64,000 nucleotides of DNA from Claveliimonas bilis (lineage in GTDB: Bacteria > Bacillota > Clostridia > Lachnospirales > Lachnospiraceae), in assembly GCF_020892095.1 (NCBI RefSeq), contig NZ_AP024845.1, positions 2,914,001 to 2,978,000 of the forward strand. Direction: 5' to 3'. This document shows positions 15,088-22,653 of the stretch, piece by piece (position 1 is the stretch's first letter; the number at the start of each line of letters is the position of its first letter). The notes beneath the pieces were generated by a model. That model did not search any database, was not told where the DNA came from, and was given only the letters and a program-made list of their open reading frames with translations. Both the position numbers and the translations under genes were made by a program.

Positions 15088-16861
15088 TGACAGCCACCTC
15101 CTTTTTCTCGCCCACAGACCAGTTCTTTGCACCAATATGTGCCTGCCACATATCCGCATAAAGCGGGCAGCGTTCCAGGAGTTCCTCCTGCTTTCCGCAA
15201 TCAACAATCTGTCCTTTCTTCAAAACGACAATCTGATCTGCGTTTTGAATGGTAGACAGACGGTGTGCAATCACCAGCAGGGTCTTTCCTTTGGAAAGGG
15301 CCATGATGGATTTCTGGATTTTATCTTCATTCTGCGGGTCAGTGAAGGCAGTTGCCTCGTCCAAAATCACAATAGGCGCATTTTTCAGGATTGCTCTCGC
15401 AATAGCAATTCGTTGCTTTTCTCCGCCGGAGAGCCGCTTGCCAGCATCACCGGCCGGGGTATCATATCCTTTTTCCAGCCGAACAATAAAATCATCGCAG
15501 CAGGCCGCTTTTGCGGCGGCATACACTTCCTCATCCGTAGCATTTGGATTACCCAGGCGGATGTTCTCTTTGAGAGAGCAGTTGAACAGGAAATTGTCTT
15601 GTGTCACAAAACTGACCAATTCGGAAAGCTGTCGGATGGAAAGTTCCTTGATATTCGTGCCGCCGATGGAAATACTGCCGCCAGTCACATCCCAAAATCG
15701 GGCAATCAGCCGGGCCACAGTGGACTTGCCGCCACCGGATGGACCAACCAGGGCTGTAAAACTTCCCCGCGGCATTTTTAAGCTGATGTCGTGCAGCACT
15801 TCGTTTTGCTCAGTGCCATCATAGGAAAAAGACACATCCTGTAAAACAATATCTGTGTGCCTGATCGGAACAATCTTGCCAGAGTCTGGCAATACAGGCA
15901 GGTTCAGGAGTTCATTTGCAGCTTCTACTGCATACTCCATTGACTTTGCCTCGTTGATAAAAGTAGTAGCCTTCATCAGCGGGCCGACAATACTCAGCGA
16001 AAGAATAACTCCCATCGCCAATTCAGCAGGCGTGATACTCCCGCTCTGCGCCAACAGCAAACCGATGGGAAGTACCCCCAATAGGGTGGTGGGCATAATC
16101 GCCATCATCAGGTTCATTGTTTTCCATGTACTCTTGAACCATGCCAGGGTAAAATCCTTAAAGGACTTTACCGCTCCCACGAACTTTTCATAGGAACTGG
16201 TGCTTTGATTGAACGCCTTAACAACCTCAATGCCTTCTACATACTCAATAATGACATTGTTTACATGATTGTTTGCCTCCATATAAGCCGCGTACTGGCT
16301 GTTATAGTTCCGCATGAGAAAGAACATGGGGATCATGGCCAGAACCGGGGCAATCAGGACTGCAAGACCCAAGCGCCAGTCAATCGCCAGCAGCCAGATA
16401 AAAATACCAACCGGAAGGAGCAGGTTCGATGTCAGCTCCGGGATCATGTGGGCCAGAGGCGGCTCCAAATCCTCCACCTTGTCCATGATAATATTCTTCA
16501 GGTAACCGATCCTTCGTCCCATTACTTCGCCAAGGGGCGCTCTCATCAGGCGGTTTGCGATTTTCAGCCGTATACCTTCCAGTATCGTGTAAGCGGAGAT
16601 ATGTGCCAAAATGGTGGAAATGCCAAAGCAGATGACACGGATCAGGTATCCGCCTGCTCCTACCAGACACCAGAGTAGAATGTCGTTCAAAGTAGCGGTT
16701 CGGTTAATAAACAGGAACAAGATTTCATACACCGCCCAAAACGGAACAAAGCCTCCGGCAACACTTAAAATGGCACACAAAACCGAGAGGGTCATTTTCC
16801 CTTTGCAGGGACCTGCAAAAGAGAAAAGCGTTTTGACCCAATGCTCTTTTTGCTGCTTCAT
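15080..16861 (-). CDS. ABC half-transporter (TMD-NBD fusion), cluster 1 first subunit
   Basis: This 593-residue exporter-fold ABC protein has membrane helices in residues about 20-300 and an NBD with Walker A GPSGGGKST, signature LSGGEKQR and Walker B IVILDEATAF. It begins at ATG 16861 with the RBS AGAGAGGTG. It overlaps the partner gene at 15087. Its leader contains the GGTTAG-containing hairpin at 16903-16932 and the AraC-type box at 16956-16987. The cluster 2 counterpart is 28106-29872. Confidence 0.85.
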   Translation of the reverse strand: MKQQKEHWVKTLFSFAGPCKGKMTLSVLCAILSVAGGFVPFWAVYEILFLFINRTATLNDILLWCLVGAGGYLIRVICFGISTILAHISAYTILEGIRLKIANRLMRAPLGEVMGRRIGYLKNIIMDKVEDLEPPLAHMIPELTSNLLLPVGIFIWLLAIDWRLGLAVLIAPVLAMIPMFFLMRNYNSQYAAYMEANNHVNNVIIEYVEGIEVVKAFNQSTSSYEKFVGAVKSFKDFTLAWFKSTWKTMNLMMAIMPTTLLGVLPIGLLLAQSGSITPAELAMGVILSLSIVGPLMKATTFINEAKSMEYAVEAANELLNLPVLPDSGKIVPIRHTDIVLQDVSFSYDGTEQNEVLHDISLKMPRGSFTALVGPSGGGKSTVARLIARFWDVTGGSISIGGTNIKELSIRQLSELVSFVTQDNFLFNCSLKENIRLGNPNATDEEVYAAAKAACCDDFIVRLEKGYDTPAGDAGKRLSGGEKQRIAIARAILKNAPIVILDEATAFTDPQNEDKIQKSIMALSKGKTLLVIAHRLSTIQNADQIVVLKKGQIVDCGKQEELLERCPLYADMWQAHIGAKNWSVGEKKEVAVNV

Positions 16862-16902
16862 ATCAATTCACCTCTCTCGATCAATTTAGCCAGCAAAGAA
16901 AA

Positions 16903-16932
16903 AAGGATGGTTAATCCTCGCTAACCATCCTT
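16903..16932 (-). terminator. Hairpin between AraC gene 1 and ABC pair 1 (terminator or operator)
   Basis: A perfect 11-bp stem (16903-16913 with 16922-16932) with an 8-base loop is followed on the minus strand by TTTTTTCTTT. It looks like an intrinsic terminator or attenuator in the leader of the ABC pair. The stem contains GTTAG-N6-TTAAC (minus strand), one base from the GTTAG-N6-CTAAC palindrome found at other operons, so it could also bind that regulator. Confidence 0.65.
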
Positions 16933-16955
16933 AATGCTATCATATTTCAATTTTT

Positions 16956-16987
16956 CTTTCCGCTCCACACGGCCTTTTTTATTCCAA
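16956..16987 (-). promoter_or_regulatory. AraC-type box, cluster 1, upstream of ABC pair
   Basis: The minus-strand element has the form TGGAATAAAAAAGGCCG, then TGTGGAGCGGAAAG. It begins directly after the AraC gene stop. A near-identical 32-base element is found at 20757-20788 upstream of the ECF operon of the same cluster. A TATGAT -10-like box follows it. It is the likely site of the AraC regulator. Confidence 0.55.
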
Positions 16988-17947
16988 TCAGATAATTGAT
17001 TTTCGATATTCCAGCGGCGTTTTCCCCATTGTCTGATGAAATGCGGACGCAAATTTGCTGGGACTGTCATATCCCACAAGTCCCGCAATCTCCGCCACTT
17101 TCAACGACTTATCTGATTTCAGTAAAGAGGCAGCATAGTTCATGCGATAGTTTCTCATGTATGTAAAAATCGGGCTGCCATATACCGATTTGAAACAATT
17201 TTTCATAGGGGTCAGGGCAATATCAAACCGTGCGGAGAGTTCTTCCAGAGTATAGTTTTTGGTCAAATCCTGCGTCAGAAGCGCCTGGATCGCTTTGATT
17301 TTTTCAACCTGGCTCTTATAAAAATAGGGGCGTTCTTCTGTATGGCCTGAAAGTTCCAGTGCGTCCAGATACAGCAGCAGCTCCAACACTTTGATCTTGA
17401 AATAGTCCTTTTTGATTTTGACCGGCACATTGTAGAGTTCGGAAAAAATATGCTCAATGGCCGGTTCTCCTGGAATGACATAGGGTGTACGGTCGCTGCA
17501 ATACTTTTTCTGCAATTCATAAAGATCCACAGAAAAACCTTTCATAGAGGCCGGGATTTCCTTTGCCGCAGTCTCCATCTGAAAGCCAATGGAAATACCG
17601 TGGTAGTGAGAAAGTGGAAATTCCACCTTGCCGGAATGATGGATGCGGCGATCCACCCGAAGATCGCCAGCCTCTAAATAGCTAAAGGCATTCTGGCCGA
17701 CTTCCTGCTCAATGCGCCCTTCCCGGCAGTGGTCGATACAAAGCAGGTCCATATCTGTCTGGAAACCCGAAACGCACTCCTTCATGTGGAAATCATTATA
17801 CATGAGAAATACACCTGGAAAAACATGGTAGAGTGTCATCATGCCTTCACCGGAGTTATCACTTAAACGCATGACCTTACAATCATCGGACTCGACCAGG
17901 TTTTGAACATTCGGGCCGTAGTACATTTCCTGGAATAATTCCGGCAT
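16988..17947 (-). CDS. AraC-family regulator of transporter cluster 1
   Basis: The roughly 319-residue protein has a C-terminal AraC double helix-turn-helix (TLEELSARFDIALTPMKNCFKSVYGSPIFTYM and VAEIAGLVGYDSPSKFASAFHQTMGKTPLEYR) and an N-terminal sensor domain with the HCREGR motif seen in many such regulators. PchR and YbtA, which activate siderophore-uptake genes, belong to this general class. The start ATG at 17947 follows GGGGG; an upstream start at 17974 is less likely. It follows the ECF ATPase gene by 5 bases. Similar 32-base elements after its own gene and upstream of the ECF operon suggest that it controls both halves of the cluster. Confidence 0.85.
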   Translation of the reverse strand: MPELFQEMYYGPNVQNLVESDDCKVMRLSDNSGEGMMTLYHVFPGVFLMYNDFHMKECVSGFQTDMDLLCIDHCREGRIEQEVGQNAFSYLEAGDLRVDRRIHHSGKVEFPLSHYHGISIGFQMETAAKEIPASMKGFSVDLYELQKKYCSDRTPYVIPGEPAIEHIFSELYNVPVKIKKDYFKIKVLELLLYLDALELSGHTEERPYFYKSQVEKIKAIQALLTQDLTKNYTLEELSARFDIALTPMKNCFKSVYGSPIFTYMRNYRMNYAASLLKSDKSLKVAEIAGLVGYDSPSKFASAFHQTMGKTPLEYRKSII

Positions 17948-17952
17948 AGACG

Positions 17953-19356
17953 CTACCCCCTTTCTTTGGAGCATCCCTCCATATCAAATATTTTATCACA
18001 AGTCCGGCCCAAAAACTCAAAATCATGGGAAACAATAATGATAACTTTATTTTCATCATTCAACTTGCGGATCATGTTGCTCACTTCCAGCATACGATGA
18101 TAGTCCAGCCCACTGGTAGGCTCGTCAAAGACAAGCACATCCTTGTCGGAGAGAATAGCAGTTGCCACCGCAAGGCGCTGTTTTTGACCTCCCGACAAGG
18201 CCATCGGATGACGGTCCTTGAAATCCAGTAAATCAAAAGACCTGAGAATTTCTTCAATCCGCTCTGGCGGACAATCCGGCTGCGCCAGTTCACATTCGTT
18301 CCATACACTGTCTGAAAAAAGCTGATGGTTCACATCCTGCATCACGCAGAAGCTGGCCTTATTACGCTGTTTTGCTTTCAGTGCTTGGCCATCCAGCCGG
18401 ACCGTTCCATCCACTTCTTTCAAAAGCCCGCACAGGCAGCGTGTCAGCGTCGTTTTTCCCGCGCCGTTATGACCAACAATACCCAACACTTCGCCCCGTT
18501 TTGCAGAAAAGCCAAGGCCGCTGAATACCGACTGCTTATCAAAGGCACAGGAAAGATTTTCTACGGATAAGCCTTTCTGCGCTCCTGGCGGATCGGCGGG
18601 AGGCAGCTCCAGCACAGGATGAACAAGACTTCTAAGCCCCATCCTGATACGCTGCTCATCCGAAAGATTGCGAAATTCTTCCCTGGAAAATATCTGAACG
18701 ATTTTTCCCTTTTGAATGAAGATTGCCCGGTCGATCAGGTCCATCAAGAAATATAGGCGGTGTTCGGCAATAACAACCGTCCGTCCTTCTTTTTTGATCT
18801 GAATAATCTGCTGGCGTAAGGTGTTAATCGCGTCAGCATCCAGATTTGCCGTCGGCTCGTCCAGTACAAAAATGGACGGGTTCATGGCATATACAGAGGC
18901 AAACGCAAGACTTTGTTTTTCTCCGCCAGACATGGAAAAAATGTTTCTTCCCAAAAGCGATTGAATTTTCAGGGCGGAAACAGTGGCCTCATATCGCTCT
19001 TTGATTTTCTTTGGTTCGACACCCGCATTTTCCAGGCCGAAAGTAATCTCACTGTCCGAGTCAATATTGAAAAACTGAGATTTCGGATTTTGGAACACAG
19101 ATCCAACCTGCTCTGCCAGACGGTACATTTCTGTTTTCGGCACTTCCATACCGTTTACAATCGCCCGGCCAGATAAAGTGCCGCCCTCGACAAAATGAGG
19201 GATTAAGCCGTTAATCAGTTTTGTCACTGTCGTTTTGCCACAGCCCGACTCCCCTGTAAGGACAACACATTCTCCCTGCTGAATATTCAGATCAATATGG
19301 GAAAGCGTTCCCTGCTCTTTCTCATATTCAAAAGATACATCCTGAATTTGGATCAC
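17953..19356 (-). CDS. Fused tandem ECF ATPase (EcfA1-EcfA2 type), cluster 1
   Basis: The protein of about 467 residues contains two ABC ATPase domains in one chain: Walker A GESGCGKTT at about residue 36 and GHNGAGKTT at about residue 296, signatures MSGGEKQ and LSGGQKQR, and Walker B FVLDEPTAN and LVFDEPTSG. It energises an ECF importer. I prefer the GTG at 19356 (AAGGAGG, 8 bases upstream) over the GTG at 19365, which touches the RBS. It follows the T-component gene by about 14 bases. The paralogue in cluster 2 is 30948-32411. Confidence 0.9.
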   Translation of the reverse strand: MIQIQDVSFEYEKEQGTLSHIDLNIQQGECVVLTGESGCGKTTVTKLINGLIPHFVEGGTLSGRAIVNGMEVPKTEMYRLAEQVGSVFQNPKSQFFNIDSDSEITFGLENAGVEPKKIKERYEATVSALKIQSLLGRNIFSMSGGEKQSLAFASVYAMNPSIFVLDEPTANLDADAINTLRQQIIQIKKEGRTVVIAEHRLYFLMDLIDRAIFIQKGKIVQIFSREEFRNLSDEQRIRMGLRSLVHPVLELPPADPPGAQKGLSVENLSCAFDKQSVFSGLGFSAKRGEVLGIVGHNGAGKTTLTRCLCGLLKEVDGTVRLDGQALKAKQRNKASFCVMQDVNHQLFSDSVWNECELAQPDCPPERIEEILRSFDLLDFKDRHPMALSGGQKQRLAVATAILSDKDVLVFDEPTSGLDYHRMLEVSNMIRKLNDENKVIIIVSHDFEFLGRTCDKIFDMEGCSKERG

Positions 19357-19369
19357 ATGGAACACCTCC

Positions 19370-20056
19370 TTATCCCACTGTAATTGAAATCACACAGAAA
19401 ACCACACCTGCCGCCAGACATAAAAAGTCCTGCACGCCGAACTTCATTTCAATCATACTTGTCTTTGGCGCAGGATTTTCAATGCCCCGCGTAACAGCGG
19501 CTGCGGACAATTCTTCCGCTGTCGTTGTTGCAGAAATCATGGTCGGCACCAACAAGCACTCAATTTTTTGTACCCCATGAATATTACGGAGCTTCATGGC
19601 ATCCCGGATATAGCCGGTTTCTTCTTTTAAGGCCGGAAAATACCGGACGGTTACAGACAAAGGAATAATCAATCCCTGCGGGATATGCCATTTCCGAAGT
19701 GCAACCATCAATTCCCGGACGGGCGTTTTCTGTAAAACCATCGTACCGACAATCAAACAAGGGAAAATCTTTCTTGCATAAGATACAATGATCGTGAAGC
19801 TGCTGGCTAAAATTTTCGGCCCGTTTGGGAATACATAGTATTGCAGCGCCAGACAAATCCCAAATGCGATTGCCAGCTTGCCTGCGGATTTTTGGCACCC
19901 GCAGGCAACGATCAGCAGGAGCAGAAAAACAACCCATGTAATTTCAACCCATACGGAGTGCTGGGTAAAGGCTACAATATTTGCCAGCACCAACAAAAGC
20001 AATTCCGTCCGTGGATCGAACCTTAATGTATGTTTTTTGCCCGCCCCATTCATCAC
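19370..20056 (-). CDS. ECF transporter T component (CbiQ/EcfT-like), cluster 1
   Basis: This 228-residue membrane protein is of the CbiQ/EcfT family. It has several N-terminal membrane helices, the helical coupling segment with VTRYFPAL-like text (SVTVRYFPALKEETGYIRDAMKLR) and the ATPase-docking motif AAAVTRGIE. The C-terminus is again hydrophobic. It scaffolds the S component and the two ATPase domains. The ATG overlaps the S-component stop by 4 bases (ATGA), a sign of coupled translation. Confidence 0.85.
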   Translation of the reverse strand: MMNGAGKKHTLRFDPRTELLLLVLANIVAFTQHSVWVEITWVVFLLLLIVACGCQKSAGKLAIAFGICLALQYYVFPNGPKILASSFTIIVSYARKIFPCLIVGTMVLQKTPVRELMVALRKWHIPQGLIIPLSVTVRYFPALKEETGYIRDAMKLRNIHGVQKIECLLVPTMISATTTAEELSAAAVTRGIENPAPKTSMIEMKFGVQDFLCLAAGVVFCVISITVG

Positions 20057-20658
20057 ACAATTCCTGCCTTTACAAAGTGCTTTTTGAACAGACCTCTGGC
20101 AATAAATGCACCGATGATACCACCGATGATTGGAGCAACAAACAGAACGATTAACATTGCATTGGACGACAGAGCTTCAACTGCCGCAACATAATCAGCG
20201 GGCATTCCCTGTTCTGTAATCTGCGCCAGGAAATCGGCCTTAAACAGCCAGATGGGAAGGGGAGAACCAACCATCCCCAGCGAAAAAATCACATAGGCAA
20301 TCGAATTTCCCTTGAAGCTATTATACTTAGTCACCGCTCGAACAACTTCGGCCAAAATACAGGTAGAAGCCATCGAGATCAGGATTACCAGAGTAAATTG
20401 TCCAGTGACAAAATAGATAAGCGCAGTGATAAACCCCATCAGGAAAACTGCACCCAGTTTTTGAACCTTTGCGACCATCAGCATAAAGGGAATGCCTGCA
20501 AACACGGCAATGAAGCCAGGCATCAGCATCCAAAGAACAGGGTGAATGCCTCCAAGAAGCATGAAGGCAAAGTTGATGACAAAGTAGATTGCGGAAAAGA
20601 TACCGATGGTAATGAGGTCTTTTCCTTTCAGTTTTTTGTCCGTACTCACTTCAGACAT
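20053..20658 (-). CDS. ECF transporter S component, MptD/Trep_Strep family, cluster 1
   Basis: The 201-residue protein has five or six membrane helices and the N-terminal segment KGKDLITIGIFSAIYFVINF that interacts with the T component in S proteins. It resembles the MptD/Trep_Strep family (TIGR02185), whose substrate is not established. A GAFIARGLFKKHFVKAGI end is shared with the cluster 2 paralogue (33147-33737). It is the first gene of the operon, with RBS AAGGAGG. The operon leader contains the GTTAG palindrome, a strong hairpin and an AraC-type box. Confidence 0.85.
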   Translation of the reverse strand: MSEVSTDKKLKGKDLITIGIFSAIYFVINFAFMLLGGIHPVLWMLMPGFIAVFAGIPFMLMVAKVQKLGAVFLMGFITALIYFVTGQFTLVILISMASTCILAEVVRAVTKYNSFKGNSIAYVIFSLGMVGSPLPIWLFKADFLAQITEQGMPADYVAAVEALSSNAMLIVLFVAPIIGGIIGAFIARGLFKKHFVKAGIV

Positions 20659-20676
20659 TAAAAATTCCTCCTTTTA

Positions 20677-20692
20677 GTTAGATTTAGCTAAC
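20677..20692 (-). promoter_or_regulatory. GTTAG-N6-CTAAC operator, ECF operon 1
   Basis: The perfect 5+6+5 palindrome GTTAG-ATTTAG-CTAAC (plus strand) lies 19 bases before the S-component start. It resembles the half-site TAGGTTAG of DtxR/IdeR boxes but with a wider spacer. Confidence 0.6.
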
Positions 20693-20705
20693 CAGTAGCT
20701 TTTTT

Positions 20706-20727
20706 GAAAGCGCCACACGGCGCTTTC
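20706..20727. other. Perfect 9-bp GC-rich hairpin in the ECF operon 1 leader
   Basis: GAAAGCGCC, loop ACAC, GGCGCTTTC. No T-run follows on either strand, so it is not a standard terminator. It sits between a TATGAT -10-like box (20735-20740, minus) and the GTTAG palindrome. It may be an operator or a leader RNA structure. Confidence 0.6.
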
Positions 20728-20756
20728 GAGAATTATCATAGCAAATCTGAAAAATC

Positions 20757-20788
20757 TTTTCCGCTCCAATCGGTCTTTTTTATTCCGA
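20757..20788 (-). promoter_or_regulatory. AraC-type box, cluster 1, upstream of ECF operon
   Basis: The element matches the one at 16956-16987 in about 26 of 32 positions, including the runs GGAATAAAAAAG and TGGAGCGGAAA (minus strand). It lies about 17 bases upstream of the -10-like TATGAT. Confidence 0.55.
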
Positions 20789-20817
20789 TAAGACTTTTTA
20801 ATAAAAGTAAGAGCATT

Positions 20818-20874
20818 GAAGGAAAAGAAACAACTCGCATGAAAAGAGATTTTCTTTATCACACGAGCTGTTTC
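20818..20874 (-). terminator. Terminator after ABC pair 3
   Basis: On the minus strand GAAACAGCTCG pairs with CGAGTTGTTTC across an inner stem, followed by TTTTCC. It ends the TetR-linked ABC operon. Confidence 0.65.
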
Positions 20875-20904
20875 CATTTTCCTTTCTGACAGTGGGAGCA
20901 GCTA

Positions 20905-22653
20905 TTACATCCCCAACTTCCACTGTGACGTTTCTCTTTGAAGTTCAACCATACGCTGGTAAAGACCTCCCTGTTCCATTAGTTCTTGCGGCGTGCCCTG
21001 TTGAGCCACACAACCATTCTCCAGCACTACTATATGATCGGCACCGGCCACAGTACGCATCCTGTGGGCGATGACCAACACCGTCTTGCCTTGCAGCAGG
21101 CGGGAGAGAGCTTCCTGAACAGCACTTTCGTTTTCCACATCCAGGCTGGCGGTTGCCTCATCCAGAAGAATGACAGGCGCATCTTTCAGAAGAGCTCGTG
21201 CGATGGAGATTCTTTGCCGTTCACCGCCGGAGAGGGTGGAGCCGTTTTCTCCGATCATGGTCTGATAACCCTGCGGGAGTTTTTGTATAAATTCATCGCA
21301 TCGGGCAGCTTTAGCAGCAGCGATGACTTCCTCGTCTGTAGCACCCTGGCGTCCCAGACGGATATTTTCCATCACCGTATCCCGGAACAGCACCACATCT
21401 TGGAAAACCATGGAATAGTATGTTAACAGTGTCTCAGGATCTACACCGGACACGTCCACGCCCCCAAGAGTAATTTTCCCTCTGGAAGCGTCCCAAAAAC
21501 GGGCGGCCAGTTTACACGCAGTGGACTTTCCACCTCCGGAGGGACCAATAAGGGCGGTTACTTCTCCCTGTTTGGCGGTAAAGCTTACATCCTCCAGTAC
21601 ACCGTCCCCTTCCCGGTAGGCAAAGGATACGTGATCAAAGGTAATGTTGTAGTTTTCAGGCGTAAACTCTTTTGTACCCTCCTGTATCGGCTGTTCTAAA
21701 ATGGAACGCATCCGTTCAATCTGCAGTTTCGTATTAAAGGTGGCGGCGATATTCTGCAGTACCAGCCCCAACGGGTCATAAAGCCTTGCGGCGGCAAAGA
21801 GGAATCCCAGAAAATAGAGAAAAGAAAGTTCGCTTGCTGCCAGAAGCGCTCCGCCAGTCAAAATAGTAGTGGCCAGCCCAAGGCGAAGGAAGGCTTGAGC
21901 GGAGCAGACAAATATACCGGTCGCCAGCTCTGAGTGGATGGAACCCTTTTCCATAGCAGCCAGCTTTTCCTCCAGTTTTCCCATGTAAGTTTCCTGTCGG
22001 TTGCATGCCTTAATATCCCGTATGGCTTCCAATCCTTCCTGGATACAGTCAGCGACAGCCCGCTTATTTAGAATATTCTTTGTACCGAAGGAATCCTGGA
22101 TTTTCTTGCTCCCTGCTGTGAGCAGAATTGCCACCGGCACCACCCACAGTACGGCCAGCGCCATCCGCCAGTCACAAAAGAACATAGCGATGCCGATCAC
22201 AAGAGTGGAGAAAATGGATGCGAACAACTGTGGCACATAGTGGGAAAACATCTGATCCAGGCTGGAGCAGTCTGCGATCATGGTAGAGGTCAGGTCGCTT
22301 AGATCCCGGTTTCCGAAAAAACTCAATGGCAGTCGGCGCAAAGTCTCGGCCAGGCTTACCCGGCGATTGGCGCTCTCCTTATAGGTTGCCAGATAAAGCG
22401 AAGCATACTGGAACCAGTGAAGAATGAACAGCAGGATCAGGACAGCTATGCCAAAGCCTGCATAAATCCAAAAGCCATCCATAGGACTGCCTCCGTTTTC
22501 CATGGAATCCAAAAGATGCTGCACTGTAAACAGGACGGCTCCAACCGGAAACATCAGGCTTAAATTGCACACAAAGCACCAGATCACTGCTTTTACCAAA
22601 TCGTTTGCTCCTTTTTCACTGAGCGCAAACAAATGTTGTAGTTTTTTTGTCAT
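20905..22653 (-). CDS. ABC half-transporter, third pair, second subunit
   Basis: The 582-residue protein has an exporter-fold membrane domain (about residues 20-310) and an NBD with Walker A GPSGGGKST, signature LSGGERQR and Walker B VILLDEATAS. The start ATG at 22653 overlaps the partner stop (ATGA) and follows AAAGGAGG. This pair is not linked to ECF genes. It is less similar to the cluster 1 and 2 pairs than those are to each other, as judged by eye. It is probably controlled by the neighbouring TetR and by the GTTAG palindrome at 24476. Confidence 0.85.
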   Translation of the reverse strand: MTKKLQHLFALSEKGANDLVKAVIWCFVCNLSLMFPVGAVLFTVQHLLDSMENGGSPMDGFWIYAGFGIAVLILLFILHWFQYASLYLATYKESANRRVSLAETLRRLPLSFFGNRDLSDLTSTMIADCSSLDQMFSHYVPQLFASIFSTLVIGIAMFFCDWRMALAVLWVVPVAILLTAGSKKIQDSFGTKNILNKRAVADCIQEGLEAIRDIKACNRQETYMGKLEEKLAAMEKGSIHSELATGIFVCSAQAFLRLGLATTILTGGALLAASELSFLYFLGFLFAAARLYDPLGLVLQNIAATFNTKLQIERMRSILEQPIQEGTKEFTPENYNITFDHVSFAYREGDGVLEDVSFTAKQGEVTALIGPSGGGKSTACKLAARFWDASRGKITLGGVDVSGVDPETLLTYYSMVFQDVVLFRDTVMENIRLGRQGATDEEVIAAAKAARCDEFIQKLPQGYQTMIGENGSTLSGGERQRISIARALLKDAPVILLDEATASLDVENESAVQEALSRLLQGKTVLVIAHRMRTVAGADHIVVLENGCVAQQGTPQELMEQGGLYQRMVELQRETSQWKLGM

